A stretch of DNA of 64,000 nucleotides from Chionoecetes opilio (GCA_016584305.1 JACEEZ010017961.1:153501-217500), one strand, 5' to 3'. Counted from the first letter of the stretch, positions 10,246 to 21,919 are shown. Numbers and translations: made by a program. The notes: generated by a model not told the origin, from the sequence alone.

Positions 10246-12149
10246 TCAATCAATCAATCATTGGGGGCATACGCCGGGGGGCGCGTCGCCTCGCCCACCC
10301 TACGACGCCACTCCCAGGGGTCACCACGCGCGAGTTCCCATGCAGGCTCCTTTTCCATACCAAGCAGCTCTCGACAAGAAACATCAACTTGCCCCAGCCA
10401 CGAGCCTTGTGGGCGCCCCCTTGGCCTCCTCCACGCCGGATTGTCTCTTACAGATACAACCCGATGGGAAGGATCGGTTTCAAGGTAGCGTGCCACATGC
10501 CCATATAGCCGAAGTTGGCGCTGACGGACTATGCAGGTAATAGGCCTCGATTCAGTCTCACGGTGCAATCGCTGATTTGACACGTAATCATCCCAGCGAT
10601 ACCCCATGATTCTGCGAAGACACTTATTACCAAAGGCATTGATTCGTCTCTTCAAGTCACTATTTAGTGTCCATGTCTCACAACCATAGAGTAAGACAGG
10701 GATCACAAGCGACTTGAAGATCCGGATCTTTGTCCTCCTGCACAGGTACGACAACGCCAAATACTCCCGCTGAGCGAGTCCATAACACCGTGGGCTATGC
10801 CAATCCGTCGTAAGACTTCTTGACGTGACCCGCTGTCATTATGGACTGCGCTACCAAGGTATGTAAAACTTTCCAAGATCTCAATGTCCTCGCCACACGC
10901 ATGAACAGACTGTACTGCTTCATCTAGTAAGTCTCCAAATACCTGGACCTTGGTCTTGAGCCAGGAGACCTCAAGTCCCAAAGGCTTTGCCTCCTCGTGC
11001 AGCGCCTCGAGAGCCATCACCAGGACCTCCAGCGACTCAGCAAAGATTACTGCATCATCGGCAAAAACAAGATCAGTGATCTTGGTGTTGCCGACGGATG
11101 CTCCACAATCACTTTGATCTACAACCTTGTCCAATACCCAGTCCATACAAGCGTTGAAAAGTGATGGGGCAAGGACGCACCCCTGCCTCACTCCTGTATT
11201 CACAGGAAAGAAGCTGGATACACCTGCCCCACACTTCACAGCACTCTCAGTCCCAGAATACAGACCAGTTATCAAACCAATAGTCCTTGCAGGAATCCCT
11301 CGAAGTCGCAGAAGATCCCAGAGTGACTCACGATGCACTGAGTCAAACGCCTTCTTGAGATCAACATAGGCTGCAAGCACCCCCTGTCGAAACTCACGTC
11401 GGCGTTCCACCAGGACACGAAGCGCTAGGATACGGTCCGTTGTTGACTTACCAGGCGTGAACCCAGACTGCTGAGGTCTCTTGATGCTTCACCAGATGAC
11501 TGCGAATTCGTGTCAGCAATAGATGGGCAACCACCTTGCCTGGTACGCTGAGCAGTGTAATACCGCGGTAATTGTTGCAGTCCTGACGGTCCCCTTTCCC
11601 TTTCCAGATAGGGACGACCAGCCCCCTTTTCCAGTCAGGAGGAATGGTACCTGATTGCCACACGGCAGTCAGGACAGCATGCAACCCGCGGATCATGGCC
11701 TCACCCCCAGCTTTGAGGAGCTCCGCACTGCTATTACAAACACCAGCTGCCTTTCCACCCTTCAACTTTGCTACAGCCTCTCTGACTTCGTCAAGAGAGG
11801 GTGCGGTTTCGTCAATGGGAGGATCGGCATCCACTGCCTGTAACCCAGTGGTGTGAAGCTGCTCAGTTGGAGGGTCCACCGTGAACAACTGCCCAAAGTA
11901 CTCAGCCCAACGAGCCATCTGCCCATCCATGTCCGACACGAGGCGCCCAGCTGCGTGTCGGAATAGCACTCGCCCGAGAAGGAGACTTGGGAACGGAGCT
12001 TCTTCAGGCCTCGGTAGGCGGGTCGGAGGTCATTAGCGTTCAAATGACCCTCGACATCCTCAGCGAGACTCCTGACATACCTCTCCTTGTCTCTCCTCAG
12101 GAGGGTTCTAGTCCGGCGTGACAGAGCCCTGTCACGTGGATATTGGAGT
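10246..12149 (-). mobile_element. RTE-like LINE, 5'-truncated, inserted in a SINE
   Basis: The insertion is flanked by the 11-bp direct repeat GGATATTTATA (10235-10245 and 12150-12160). Its 3' end, on the minus strand, is a (ATTG)n tail (TCAATCAATCAATCATT on the plus strand at 10246-10262), the short-repeat tail common in RTE elements. The coding part is the reverse transcriptase domain to the C-terminus; the endonuclease is missing through 5' truncation. A second copy starts at 63399. Confidence 0.85.
10254..12110 (-). pseudogene. Reverse transcriptase of the RTE-like LINE (frameshifted)
   Basis: Minus-strand reading gives in order: NNYRGITLLSVPGKV (about 11560), AYVDLKKAFDSVHRE (about 11350), the TGVRQGCVLAPSLFN block, the catalytic FADDAVIFAESL (about 11050), and the C-terminal LLYGCETWTLNSDLKRR and LRLYGHVAR. 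These are the standard ordered blocks of a non-LTR reverse transcriptase with both catalytic Asp present in FADD. It is broken by frame changes near 11965, 11480 and 10745 and lacks the N-terminal endonuclease. It would polymerise cDNA from its own RNA if intact. Confidence 0.8.
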
Positions 12150-12373
12150 GGATATTTATAGTGACCCTGTTATTAGAGGCTCATGCCGTCCCCCTGTGTC
12201 TTCCGATGCTCTCGCAATCGAAGGCAGAGTTAATGGGTGGCATGTGGGTGTCCCTAGGCCACTTGACAGTGCAGAAAAATTTAAAGTGGATTTTGGTTCT
12301 CATCGGGGATTGAACTCGGGTCACCGAGAACGCCACTCGGAGATACAAACCAATCTGCTACCGCTTCCCCCCA
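12150..12373 (-). mobile_element. tRNA-derived SINE S1, 5' (head) part
   Basis: On the minus strand the first ~75 bases, starting near 12373, read like a tRNA: GGTAGCAGATTGG as an A box and GAGTTCAATCC as a B box, the internal RNA polymerase III promoter. The remainder matches SINE S3 (for example the CATGTGGGTG and AGGCCACTTGACAGTGCAG words). Together with 10060-10245 it makes a nearly complete SINE. Confidence 0.75.
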
Positions 12374-12778
12374 AATGAACAGATTCTCTTTTAAACAAAA
12401 CCTGAGTTCTAGCCTAACCGCTCATAGGCACGCCACACCAAGCCCACTCATCTCAGAGTAAGTATGTTACCTTTGTAATCAATAAACAATTAGTGACACC
12501 AAGAATGTAACATCATTCCAATCTGGGTCCCGATTACCTTATTTCCCATAGGTTCAATGCACAAGGTTTCGCGGATTCGAGTTTTGCGCTGATTTCAACG
12601 GTCCCAATTAGGCGCGAAACTTCGTACACCACCGTAGGTACATACCTGCATACATTATAAAAAAAAAGTATATAAATAGAGTGTGTGTGTGTGGGGCAGT
12701 GGACAGGGAAAGGCATTGTCAGGGGCAGATTGAAGTGGTGACTTTGAGTGAATTAAAGAATCTCCAGGTCAGACCTAC
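12374..12778. other. No gene seen; short piece with pogo-like subterminal words
   Basis: Positions 12535-12640 contain TTTCGCGGATTCGAG and GCGCGAAACTTCG, words like those near the ends of family F and related elements, but no terminus or inverted partner could be found. A short (GT)n is at 12681-12692. The frame at 12534-12716 is not convincing as a gene. In the host gene model this is intron downstream of the exon at 12779-12901. Confidence 0.4.
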
Positions 12779-12901
12779 CCTGGACTGGTGGTGGGGCGAG
12801 CACCTCATTGTGAATATCCTCATGCTCTACATTGGCTGGTGGAGCAAGAGGCTGGTTGTTGGCAGCCACAGGAGGTGCCGGCCGCTCTACCACAGCTGGA
12901 C
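12779..12901 (-). CDS. Host gene exon 5 (most downstream seen): Pro/Ala-rich segment
   Basis: Minus strand. The acceptor is TATCCAATCCAAG and the donor is G|GTAGGT. Length 123 bp, phase 1 in and phase 1 out: two bases complete a Gly codon, then 40 codons, then one base. The peptide includes ERPAPPVAANNQPLAPPANV and ends in an EVLAPPPVQ stretch, so it is Pro- and Ala-rich with an acidic patch (EHEDIHNE). The phase matches the donor of the exon at 29107-29211. The acceptor is the weakest of the five, and the preceding intron would be 16.2 kb. Downstream exons lie outside the window or were not recognised. The protein family is not identified. Confidence 0.5.
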
Positions 12902-13828
12902 CTTGGATTGGATAGTAACATGGCCATATATAATACATTTATGATATTGTTTCGCTGTAAAAAAAGCATCTGAAGCAATTTCGTCATGGTCCCCTAGGGC
13001 TAGTTCTTTGAAAAGGACTTTAGGGATATACAGATAGATTGTTATGATACTGGTTATACCACACCATAGAGTGGTACAGTGATTATGAAGGTTACTTTGC
13101 TACATACTTAATATGCAGTTACACCATTGATTTCACAAAAATTTTGTATAAAATTTTGTGGAGTACAACAGGAATATTGTAATAATGATAAATCAGCCTT
13201 CTGTCTGGACCATAGGCCATGGCTGCCGTATTCTGTATAATGCTATAATACCCACCACTGATCTGATCTTAGAATATGCCCTTATAACCATTTATGTGGG
13301 ATTAGAATGCCCCTGAGCTCCGCTTGCCTATAGTGCCCCCCCATTGATAGATACCTAGCTACGCCACTGCTAAAAAGTAAGGTGGTTAAATGGACACAGT
13401 ACAACTAGGTCGTAAAACAGCTCCATCCATTCTTGAAACTAATTAGGGGAGGTAACATAATTCTGATGGCCAAGTTATGTCAAAATAGCATGAAAGATTG
13501 CCGTAAACAATATGAGTTTATGCATCTCAATCTAGCACGGCACTGGAATGCTCACACTTTGAGAAATTGTGACAACTAACAATAAAAAGGAAGGCCAAGT
13601 ATGAAAACTTTAACAAAGTAATGGCAAAGGAGAGGTCTGGTCATTTTTGCATTCTCAATCATAATTCTGAGGTATCATATGTGGGAATGCACAAATCAAC
13701 CTCATGATTAATGATGATCGGTGGCAGAACAAGGGGTGTAAAAATGGGAGGGCACTTGGGGGAGCACAGGTAAATATGGGGGGACAGAGGTTAATATGGT
13801 TGGGGGAAGGGGCACCATAGTTTTCAAA
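12902..13828. other. AT-rich spacer, no gene seen
   Basis: No coding frame, LINE motif or paired terminal repeat was recognised. A GCCACTGCT-type word near 13365 resembles one end of the element at 55184-55470 but has no partner. The stretch 13735-13815 is G-rich with repeated ATGGGGG-like words. Confidence 0.4.
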
Positions 13829-14041
<213 letters not shown>

Positions 14042-14044
14042 CTA

Positions 14045-14665
14045 CAGTCAAACCTCAATATAACGGACTAAAGGGGGGGAGGAGTGGTCCGTTAAAGCCG
14101 ATTGTCCATTATAGCGAGGGTATTTTCCCAAGGGTGGAAAAATATAGGTAAAACACAGGAAAATTTGTGAAATAAATTAGAAATAATCACAAACACAAGC
14201 AGACCGTGTAGCTATGTTGGGAGGTTAACAGTGACTGGCGCTAAATGCTGGATTTGGTATGCTCCTGCACACTGTGTAATAAATGAGAATTAATCACAAA
14301 CACAACCAGACCGTGTAGCTATATTGGAAGGTAAACAGTGACTGGTGCTACATAGCAAGCTCGCCCACGACTGCACGGGAGTGGTACTAGGAGAGGTAGT
14401 AAGTCTCCAGGCTTGCTCATTACTGCTTGGTATGCTATGAAATACCATTATTCTAGGTGAATGTTGACATCTAATCGCATTTTAATGGCTATTATTCATA
14501 CATATGAGTAAATAGATCAAAATACAAGCAAGGCGCTCATCCACGCCTGGCAGCGCAGCGCGGCCACGGCAGCAGCAGTGTTGTCGTTAAGACATAATTA
14601 TAAGACACAAGTTACCCATGTACACATGATAAACATCATAATGAAGAATTTAAATAGATATGTAA
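14045..14665 (-). mobile_element. Family G Tigger-like element, copy G1 (right end only)
   Basis: The terminus CAGTCAAACCTCAATATAAC at 14045 follows TA and matches the inverted right end of G2 at about 36778-36797. The body matches G2 (35487-35596 and 36371-36797) in reverse order, including the GCTCATCCACGCCTGGCAGC stretch at about 14530. It stops around 14665, shortly before K2, so the left half is missing. The region homologous to the A6 insertion point is uninterrupted here (about 14480), so this copy serves as an empty site. No transposase. Confidence 0.75.
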
Positions 14666-14683
14666 ATACCTGTAATGTAAATA

Positions 14684-15111
14684 CGTATATGGCTGCATAT
14701 AAAACAACCTTTTAACCTTGAAAAATAGCCACGAAAATTGGGGGTCGTCTTATACGCCCAGTATAAAACGTGAACCTTAAATCCTGTGGTGTACGGGACA
14801 TTGTTAGCGCGGGTAATGATTGATGGTAGGCTTACCCCTGCCTTGGTAAAAACACAGATACTTTCTACTGAAATCACTTACCGTAATTCACATTATTTTA
14901 ATAAAATAATAAGTGTAGCTAGATGAGTAAGCTGATCAGGACGTGTAATGTAACTATGTGTATGGTTATATCACCATATGTGCTGTTTGTACCTAACCTT
15001 GTATAAGCTGAGTGGTCTACCTTGGAGGGTAGTCTTATACGGCGAGTATAGCCCAAAACCTACGTTTTTACTAGAAATTTTGGGGGTCGTCTTATACGCA
15101 GCCATATACGG
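14684..15111 (+). mobile_element. Family K TA-flanked element, copy K2
   Basis: The left end reads CGTATATGGCTGCATATAAA (one C shorter than K1) after TA at 14682-14683; the right end GCAGCCATATACGG is followed by TA at 15112-15113. GTCTTATACG words flank both ends. It lacks the 30-bp array of K1. On its right the CR1 sequence starts mid-element at the position that reads TTTTTATGTGG in other CR1 copies, so K2 probably inserted in that CR1 and the other side was later lost. Confidence 0.75.
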
Positions 15112-15113
15112 TA

Positions 15114-15797
15114 TGTGGTGACCAAATCACTGCCGCATATTCTAACCTTGGTCGACTCAAAGATGTTATCAATTTCTTAATCATCTCTTCATCCAGATAT
15201 TTGAATGCCATTCTTATATTCCTCATAAACTGATATGTATCTCCTGTGATCTTGTTCATATGCTTCTCAGGTGACAAATTATCCGTAATCCATACTCCCA
15301 GATCTTTTTCGACCTTTGTTTTGATTATCCATTCATTTCCCATCGAATACTTTCCCCTCTGTCTCTTTTTGCTACTGCTCATTTCCATCACTTTACACTT
15401 TTTAGCATTAAACTCCATTTCCCATAGTTGACTCCATCTGAAAATCTTATCTAGATCCTTTTGTAAATGCTCACAGTCCTCTTTACTTTCTACTTTTCTT
15501 AGTAATTTAGCATCATCAGCGAATAAACTCATATAACTGTTTACTCCTTCTGTCATATAATTTACATAGACCAAGAACATCACTGGGCCCAATACTGATC
15601 CTTGAGGAACTCCACTTATCACACTGCACCATTCTGACTTTTGATCTTTTATTACTGTTCTCATCTCTCTGTTGCTCAAAAAGTCTTCCATCCACTTCAG
15701 CAAAATACCCTTCAATCCTCCTACATGTTCTAGCTTCCAGAGCAGTCTCTTGTGAGGTACCTTGTCAAATACCTTCTTTAGGTCCAAGTAAATGCAA
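15114..15797 (-). pseudogene. CR1-like LINE fragment L1a, reverse transcriptase core
   Basis: Minus strand. The frame from 15787 downward reads MDLKKVFDKVPHKRLLWKLE, then SGVPQGSVLGPVMFLVYVN, the catalytic SLFADDAKLLRK, and the thumb-region blocks to RPRLEYAAVIWSPH. It covers reverse transcriptase motifs from the first catalytic region to the thumb in one open frame, the cleanest CR1 piece in the window. It is truncated on the 5' side at a (GT)n run and on the 3' side at K2, so it lacks the endonuclease and the 3' tail. Closely related frames are at 17425-18002 and 52223-53226. Confidence 0.85.
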
Positions 15798-15830
15798 TGT
15801 GTGTGTGTGTGTATGTGTGTGTGTGTGTGT
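15797..15830 (+). repeat. (GT)n microsatellite
   Basis: Short GT run between the 5'-truncated end of CR1 fragment L1a and the 3' end of CR1 copy L1b. Confidence 0.9.
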
Positions 15831-15875
15831 ATTTACCTAGTTGTATTTACCTAGTTGTAACATACAGGAAAAGAG

Positions 15876-16133
15876 CTATGCTCGTACTGTCCCGTCTCCA
15901 AATCTACTATTATCCAGTTTGCCTTTGAAGTCCTGAATACTTCTTGCATTAATCACTTTTGCATCAAGGTTGTTCCAGGCTTCTATGCTTCTATACGGGT
16001 AGCTGTATTTTTTTATATCCCTCTTGCATGTTGTCCTTTTCAATTTCTTCTCATGACCTCTTGCACTTCTATCGTCCCACACAAACAGATCTTCTCTATC
16101 AATTTTTTCCAGACCCATTGATGCTCTATACAC
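15876..16133 (-). pseudogene. CR1-like LINE C-terminal domain
   Basis: Minus-strand frame containing YRASMGLEKIDREDLFVWDD, SARGHEKKLKRTTCKRD and YRSIEAWNNLDAKVI, the conserved tail after the reverse transcriptase in CR1-clade elements. Matching sequence occurs at 57263-57528. Part of L1b; it joins the upstream reading across copy A2. Confidence 0.75.
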
Positions 16134-16272
16134 TGCTATAAAATCTCCCCTTTCTCTTCTTTTCTCAAGAGTTGGGAGTTTTAGTCTTGAAAGTCTTTCT
16201 TCTATGGTAAATCTCTCAGGCTTGGAGCCATTTTTGTGGCTGGTCTTTGTATTCTTCTCAATCTTCCTTATA

Positions 16273-17041
16273 CAGGGAGGTCCCGAAGATACGAGCAGTT
16301 AGGTTCCACCTGGGCATACCCCGTAAAGCGAAATCTCGAAAACGAAACACATAACTAATAGTAAAATATAGGTTTGGTTTCCGGGACCCAATCAATTAAA
16401 AAAGAAGAAGAAAAAACATTTTTTTCCCAAGCAAAAATAAACTATAGCAAACCAACAAACCACACAGCGTCTATATTACCCACACTGTACTACCTATTCT
16501 GTAGAAAAAGCATTCTGAAAGAGAAAATGCACACAAAATAAACATAACTGCACATTAATTAAACATAAAACATGCATAACAAGCATAAAAGACGTTGTAC
16601 TGTATGGGACCCCGCGTGATACAAGAGAGGGTAGTGTAGCAGTCCCAAGATTGGGGCCGCACACCTGGCTAATTACCCCTAAGGGTCAGGCCCCATCATA
16701 TGCTTAATTACCCTTCAGATCACGCCTTACTAGGGGTGACCTGACTGCGGTCCCAAGGTTGGAGGCGCACACCTGGCTAATTACCCCTAAATGTCAGGCC
16801 GCGCCATATGCTTCAGGTCACGGCTTGCTAGGGGTGACCTCACTGGGGTCAACCGAATACCCCTTTGTCCAGCCCGGGAGTGGTAGGGTGCGCATTTTGA
16901 ACTTAAATAATTTACTCACCCCAGTTTGAATGTCGTATAAATTGGATTTTCGATCTCGTATATTGAAAAAAACCCCAAATTTACACATCTCGTATCATCG
17001 GATTCTCGTATACCGAATGCTCGTATAACGGGACCTCCCTG
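16273..17041 (-). mobile_element. Family A element, copy A2
   Basis: Starts CAGGGAGGTCCCGAAGATAC, ends in the inverse GGGACCTCCCTG, with TA at 16271-16272 and 17042-17043. Inserted in CR1 copy L1b; the same site is uninterrupted at 52138-52150 and 57655-57667, giving an exact TA duplication. It has two 107-bp units. No coding capacity. Confidence 0.95.
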
Positions 17042-19011
17042 TATCCTTCTTTTTATGTGGTGACCAAATCACCGCCGCATATTCCAACCTTGGTTGAATC
17101 AAAGATGTTATCAATTTCTTAATCATCTCTTCATCCAGATATTTGAATGCCATTCTTATATTCCTCAGCAACTGATATGTATCTCCTGTGATCTTTTTTT
17201 ATATGCTTCTCTGGTGACAAATTACCGTAATCCATACTCCCAGATCTTTTTCGACCTCTGTTTTGATTATCCATTCTTTCCCCATCAAATTACTTTCTTC
17301 TCTGTCTTTTTTTGCTACTGCCCACTTCCATCACTTTAACACTTTTTGCATTAAACTCCATTTCCCATAGTTGACTCCATCTGAAAATCTTATCTAGATC
17401 CTTTGTAAATCCTCACAGTCCTCTTTATTTTTCTACTTTTTTTAGTAATTTAGCATCATCAGCGAATAAACTCATATAACTATTTACTCCTTCTGTCATA
17501 TCATTACATAGACCAAGAACATCACTGGGGCCAATCCTAATCCCTTGAGGAACTCCATTTATCACACTGCACCATTCTGACTTCTGATCTTTTATTACTT
17601 TTCTCATCTCCATTTGCTAAAAAAGTCTTCCATCCACTTCACAACCACCCTTCAATCCTCCTACATGTTCTAGCTTCCAGAGCAGTCTCTTATGAGGTAC
17701 CTTGTCAAATGCCTTCTTTAGTCCAAGTATATGCAATCGACCCACCCTCTCTTTTCCTGTGTCATATCGATCACTCTCGAGTAAAAGCTTAATAAATTCG
17801 TTGTACATGACATTCCTCCTCTAAACCCCAAACTGGCCACCTGCGAGTGTGTTTGTCCTCTTCCAAATATTTCAACCATCTGTCTTTCACAATTTTTTTC
17901 ACACATTTTTGCCACTACACTTGTTAATGATACTGGCCTGTAATTTAATGGTTCTTCTTTGTCTCCTCTTTGTGAATTGGCACAATATTTGCTCTTTTCC
18001 AATCAAGCGGGACTCTGCTCTCCTTGAGTGAACTCTAAATTACACTATGTAATTTTCCCTGCTAGTTGGTTTTACTGCACTCTTTCATTATCCAGTTCGA
18101 CACTCCATCTGGACCCGGGACTTTTCCCCACATCTTGACTTCCATTAGCCTTTTTACTTCTATTACTTCTACTTTTTTTTTATGTCTTCCATTATATTTT
18201 CTTTTGCTATTATATTTTTCGTTTTAAATTCACTTTCTCTTGTAAATACAGTTGAAAGCACTTTTCATTACCTCAGCCTGTGTAATGCATCTTTGTACCT
18301 ATGCCTTCTACCTTCAGCTTATCTATTCCTTCCTTGTTTTTCATTTTTCCATTTATATATCTATAGAAAAGTTTCTGTTCGTTCTTACATTTTTCTTTTA
18401 TATTCCTCTCATAGTTACTTTCTTTTCCCTCTTGATTCTTACATATTAATTTCTAGTTGTTTTGTACTTCTCCCAAAGGTTGATACCTCCTTTTTTCCTC
18501 CAACTATTCCATGTTTTTTCTCTTTCTAGTCTTGCTAATTCAAATTTTCTGTTAAACCATTCATTATTTTTCTTTTCTCTGATAACTATCCTTGGAACAT
18601 AACTATTTATTCCTTCGGTGTAAATTCGGATGAACTCATCCCATTTTTTCTGGGTACTCCTTGCTGCATGGAAATTACTCCAGTCTGTCTCTCCGAAGAA
18701 TGTTCTTAATCCGTCAATGCCCTGTTTTTTCCATAATTGTATTTTCCCTATTTTGTTCTTCTCTTCTCCCCTCTTTTTTGCTATAATTTATTTCAAATTC
18801 AATAAGTACATAGTCGCTCTTTCCAAGTGGGCATTGATAAATAATTTACTTTACTAATTACTTCCAGTTCTTTCGTCAATAGTAGGTCTAGTCTTGATGG
18901 TTCTTCACTTCCTCTGAATCTTGTGTTCTCTTTAATCCACTGAGTCATAATGTTATTCATTACCAAATCCAACAATATACCACCCCATGAGTTTTCTCCT
19001 CCTTCAGTATA

Positions 19012-19795
19012 CAGGGAGGTCCCGTTATACGAGCATTCGGTATACAATAATCCGATGTACGAGATGTGTAAAATTAGGGTCTATTTTTCAATATACGAAG
19101 ATCGAAACCCAATGATACGACATTCAAACTGGGGTGAGTAAAATTGTTAAGTTCAAAATGCGCGCCCTACCACTCCCGGGCTGGACAAAGGGGGATTTGG
19201 TTGACCCCAGTGAGGTCACCCCTAGCAAGCCGTGACCTGAAGGGTAATTAAGCATATGGTGCGGCCTGACATTTAGGGGTAATTAGCAGGTGTGCGGCCC
19301 GAACCTTGGGACCGCTGTCAGGTCACCCCTAGCAAGGCGTGACCTAAAGGGTAATTTAGCATATGGCGCGGCCCTGATCTTTAGGGGGTAATTAGCAGGT
19401 GTGCGGCCCCAAACTTGAGACCCCTACACTACCCTCTTTGTATCACCGGCGGTCCCCTACAGTAAAACGTCATTTTTGCTTGTTATGGGATGTTTTATGT
19501 TTAATTATGTGCAGTCATGTTATTTTGGGTGCTATTTTCTCTTTCAGAAAGCTTTTTTTACAGAATAGGTTTGTACAGTGTGGGTAATATAGACGCTGTG
19601 TGTTTGTTGTGTTTTTGCTATAGTTTATTTTAGCTTGAAAAAAATGTCTTTTTTTTTTTTTTTTTTAAATTGATGGGGTCCTGGAACCAAACCTATATTT
19701 TACCATTAGTTATTGTTTTTCGTTATAAAGAGATTTCGCTTTACGAGTATGCCAGGTGGGGAAACCCAAATGCTCGTAAACATCGGAACCTCCCG
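19012..19795 (+). mobile_element. Family A element, copy A3
   Basis: Preceded by TA at 19010-19011 and followed by TA at 19796-19797. Inserted in the endonuclease part of L1b; the uninterrupted site is at about 56638-56652. It has two 107-bp units and somewhat more decay than A4 or A7. No coding capacity. Confidence 0.95.
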
Positions 19796-19825
19796 TACCA
19801 TTCTTCCCCGCAAACTTCTTTGCAT

Positions 19826-20186
19826 TTAAAATCTCCCATCAAAATTTTTGTTCTCACAATTTTCCATCATATTCTTTAAACACTTGCTTGTGTCTCTTAT
19901 CATGTCTCCATATTCCTCTCTCCCCCAGGAATTTGTCTTAGGTGGAACGTATACGAGTACTAAGTCTCTTATTCTTCCTTTTTTCATCACCAATTCTACC
20001 TTCAACACCTCTGCCATACCTTCTCCTTTTACCACGTTTCCTACTACCACATCCTTCCATGTTAACACCATTACACCACCTCCCTTTTTCTGGTTTCTGT
20101 TTCGCCTCCATACATTATATTGACCCTCCCCAACTGGCACATCCTCAGAATAACTCTGCTTTGTTTCTACTAAACCTAATATGTCT
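19826..20186 (-). pseudogene. CR1-like LINE endonuclease N-terminal part
   Basis: Minus-strand frame with KPDILGLVETKQSYSEDVPV and the VLVYVPPKTNSWGREEYGDM block of an apurinic-type endonuclease; the GDFN catalytic motif is damaged at the low-coordinate end. The same region is intact at 56073-57203. Belongs to L1b. Confidence 0.75.
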
Positions 20187-20194
20187 GGTTTCGT

Positions 20195-20230
20195 GTATGT
20201 TTGTGTGTGTGTGTGTATAATATATATATA
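20195..20230. repeat. (GT)n then (TA)n microsatellite
   Basis: GT run at 20195-20216 followed by a short TA run, at the truncated 5' edge of L1b. Element O begins in this TA run. Confidence 0.9.
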
Positions 20231-20713
20231 CACTTAACCCTCTGCTATCGAGCCTTATTGGTGCCGCTATAATCGCGCTATAGCCGAAATCGCGATAGCC
20301 GAACAATAGAACTAATGGTAATAATTCTAATTGGTGCCAGGTCCCTAAGATGACAACATATTTTACAACTTATTTTCAGTTTTTTGGTATTTTCAATCAG
20401 TAATTGAGTATGAGGTTAGATGTAATCGTTTCTTATACATGTTGATGCGTTAAAAATTATTGTGACATTCAAAATTGTCAAAAATGCTTCATTAGGTTAG
20501 GCTAAGAATTTTCCAGAAAAAGTAGGTAATTCCCGTAGACGTTTTGGAATTTGTATTTTGACGTATTTTTGGCCTATGTCATCCCATAGAGTGTTCACCG
20601 GATATATTTTATGTCATCCACATAATCTATTCCCAGCAGAAAACTCATTTTGCACTTTCCCCACCCAAAACCTCCCATTCGTGACAGGTCTCCAGGTTTC
20701 CAGGCTCCAGGCA

Positions 20714-21486
20714 GGTGGTGGTGGTGGTGGTGGTGGTGGTGGTGGTGGCGGTGGTGGTGGTGGTGGTAAGTGTGGTGGGGGGTGGTGGTGTGGTGGTGGT
20801 GGTGGTGGTGGTAGGTAGTGGGATGGTAGTGGTAGTGGTAGTGGTAGTGGTGGTGGTGGTGTGGTGGTGGTGCTCGGTAGTGGTGGTGGTGGTAATGTTT
20901 GGTGGTGGTGGTGGTGGTGGTGGTGGTGGCGGTGGTGGTGGTGGTGGTGGTGGTGTGGTGGTGGTGCTGCGTAGTTGGTGGGGGTAATAGTGGTGGTGGT
21001 GGTGTGGTGTGGTGGTGGTGGTGGTGTGTAGTGGTAGTGTGGGAGTGGTGGGGTGTGGTGGTGGTGGTGGTGTGGTATGATGGTGGTAGTGATGGTGGGT
21101 AGTGATGGTGGTGGTGGTGGTGGTAGTGGTAGTATTGTGGTAGTGGTAGTATGTGGGTGGTGGTGGTGGTGGTGGTGGTAGGTGGTGTGTAGGTGGTGGT
21201 GGTGGTGGTGGTGGTGGTGGTGGTGGTGCTGTGGGGTGGTGCGTGGTGTGCTGGTGGTAGTGATGGTGGTGGTGGTAGTGCTGGTGGTGGTGGTGGTGGT
21301 AGTGGTGGTATGGTGGTGGTGGTGGTGGTGGTGGTGGTGGTGGTGGTGGTGGTGGTGGTGGTGGTGGTAGTGATGGTGGTGGTGGTAGTGGTGGTGGTGG
21401 TGGTGGTAGTGGTGGTGGTGGTGGTAGTGATGATGGTGGTGGTAGTGATGGTGGTGGTGGTGGTGGTAGTGGTAGTGGTAGTATGT
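20714..21486 (+). repeat. (GGT)n-type microsatellite block, ~770 bp
   Basis: Long imperfect array of GGT/TGG triplets with scattered TAG, GAT and GCG variants. All apparent proteins across it (poly-Val, poly-Gly, poly-Trp) are read-through. The GG-rich strand could form G-quadruplexes. Confidence 0.95.
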
Positions 21487-21519
21487 GGTATATTCTTACT
21501 CCTACCTCACATACCTTTC

Positions 21520-21900
21520 CCTTCCAGTTAAAACTCTTTAAGCCTTACCAACATATAGTTCTTCCTTTATACCTCACTTTATTCACCTATATGTAGCTTT
21601 TTCTCTCGTATTTGTATCTTGCCTCTTCCTATCATCTCATACTCCCTTTAACTCTTTACTTCCTTTATCTTTTTACTTCCCTTTACCTCTTATTAAGTCT
21701 TTTTACTTCCCTTTACCTCTTACCTCTTACTAAGTGATGGCAGAAATCTCCTTTTATTCCTGTCTTTGCACTCCCTTCTTGCATGCTCTAACCATCTCAT
21801 TCTTCTCTCGTCCCTACCTTCCACCTAACAGGAACTACCTCGTGTAGGTCTCGCGGCCTCTTGTAGCTTCCTTATTTTCTTATGTTCTTATGTTTGTTAT
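21520..21900 (+). mobile_element. LINE 3'-UTR-like pyrimidine-rich tail
   Basis: Pyrimidine-rich stretch with repeated TTTACTTCCCTTTACCTCTT and ending in CTTATGTTCTTATGTTT, the kind of short-repeat tail that ends a non-LTR element. No coding. Assignment to a family is not possible from the window. Confidence 0.4.
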
Positions 21901-21919
21901 GGAGGAGGGGGGATAACAG

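Larger units (their letters stand above)
15831..20190 (-). mobile_element. CR1-like LINE copy L1b, interrupted by A2 and A3
   Basis: Minus-strand LINE whose 3' end is at the left: a duplicated TATTTACCTAGTTG tail word at 15831-15858. Going up-coordinate come the C-terminal region (15876-16133), copy A2, reverse transcriptase pieces (17425-18002), linker, endonuclease pieces (18799-19010), copy A3, and the endonuclease N-terminal part (19826-20190). It is 5'-truncated next to a (GT)n at 20195-20216. It has many single-base deletions and T-run length changes, so no long frame remains. It encoded an endonuclease/reverse transcriptase protein. Confidence 0.85.

Noticed and set aside
10151..10540. 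129-residue plus-strand frame
   Set aside because: Antisense to the RTE-like LINE C-terminus and SINE S1.
20558..21531. Long plus-strand frames of poly-Val, poly-Gly and poly-Trp
   Set aside because: They are read-through of the (GGT)n microsatellite, open in all three frames.
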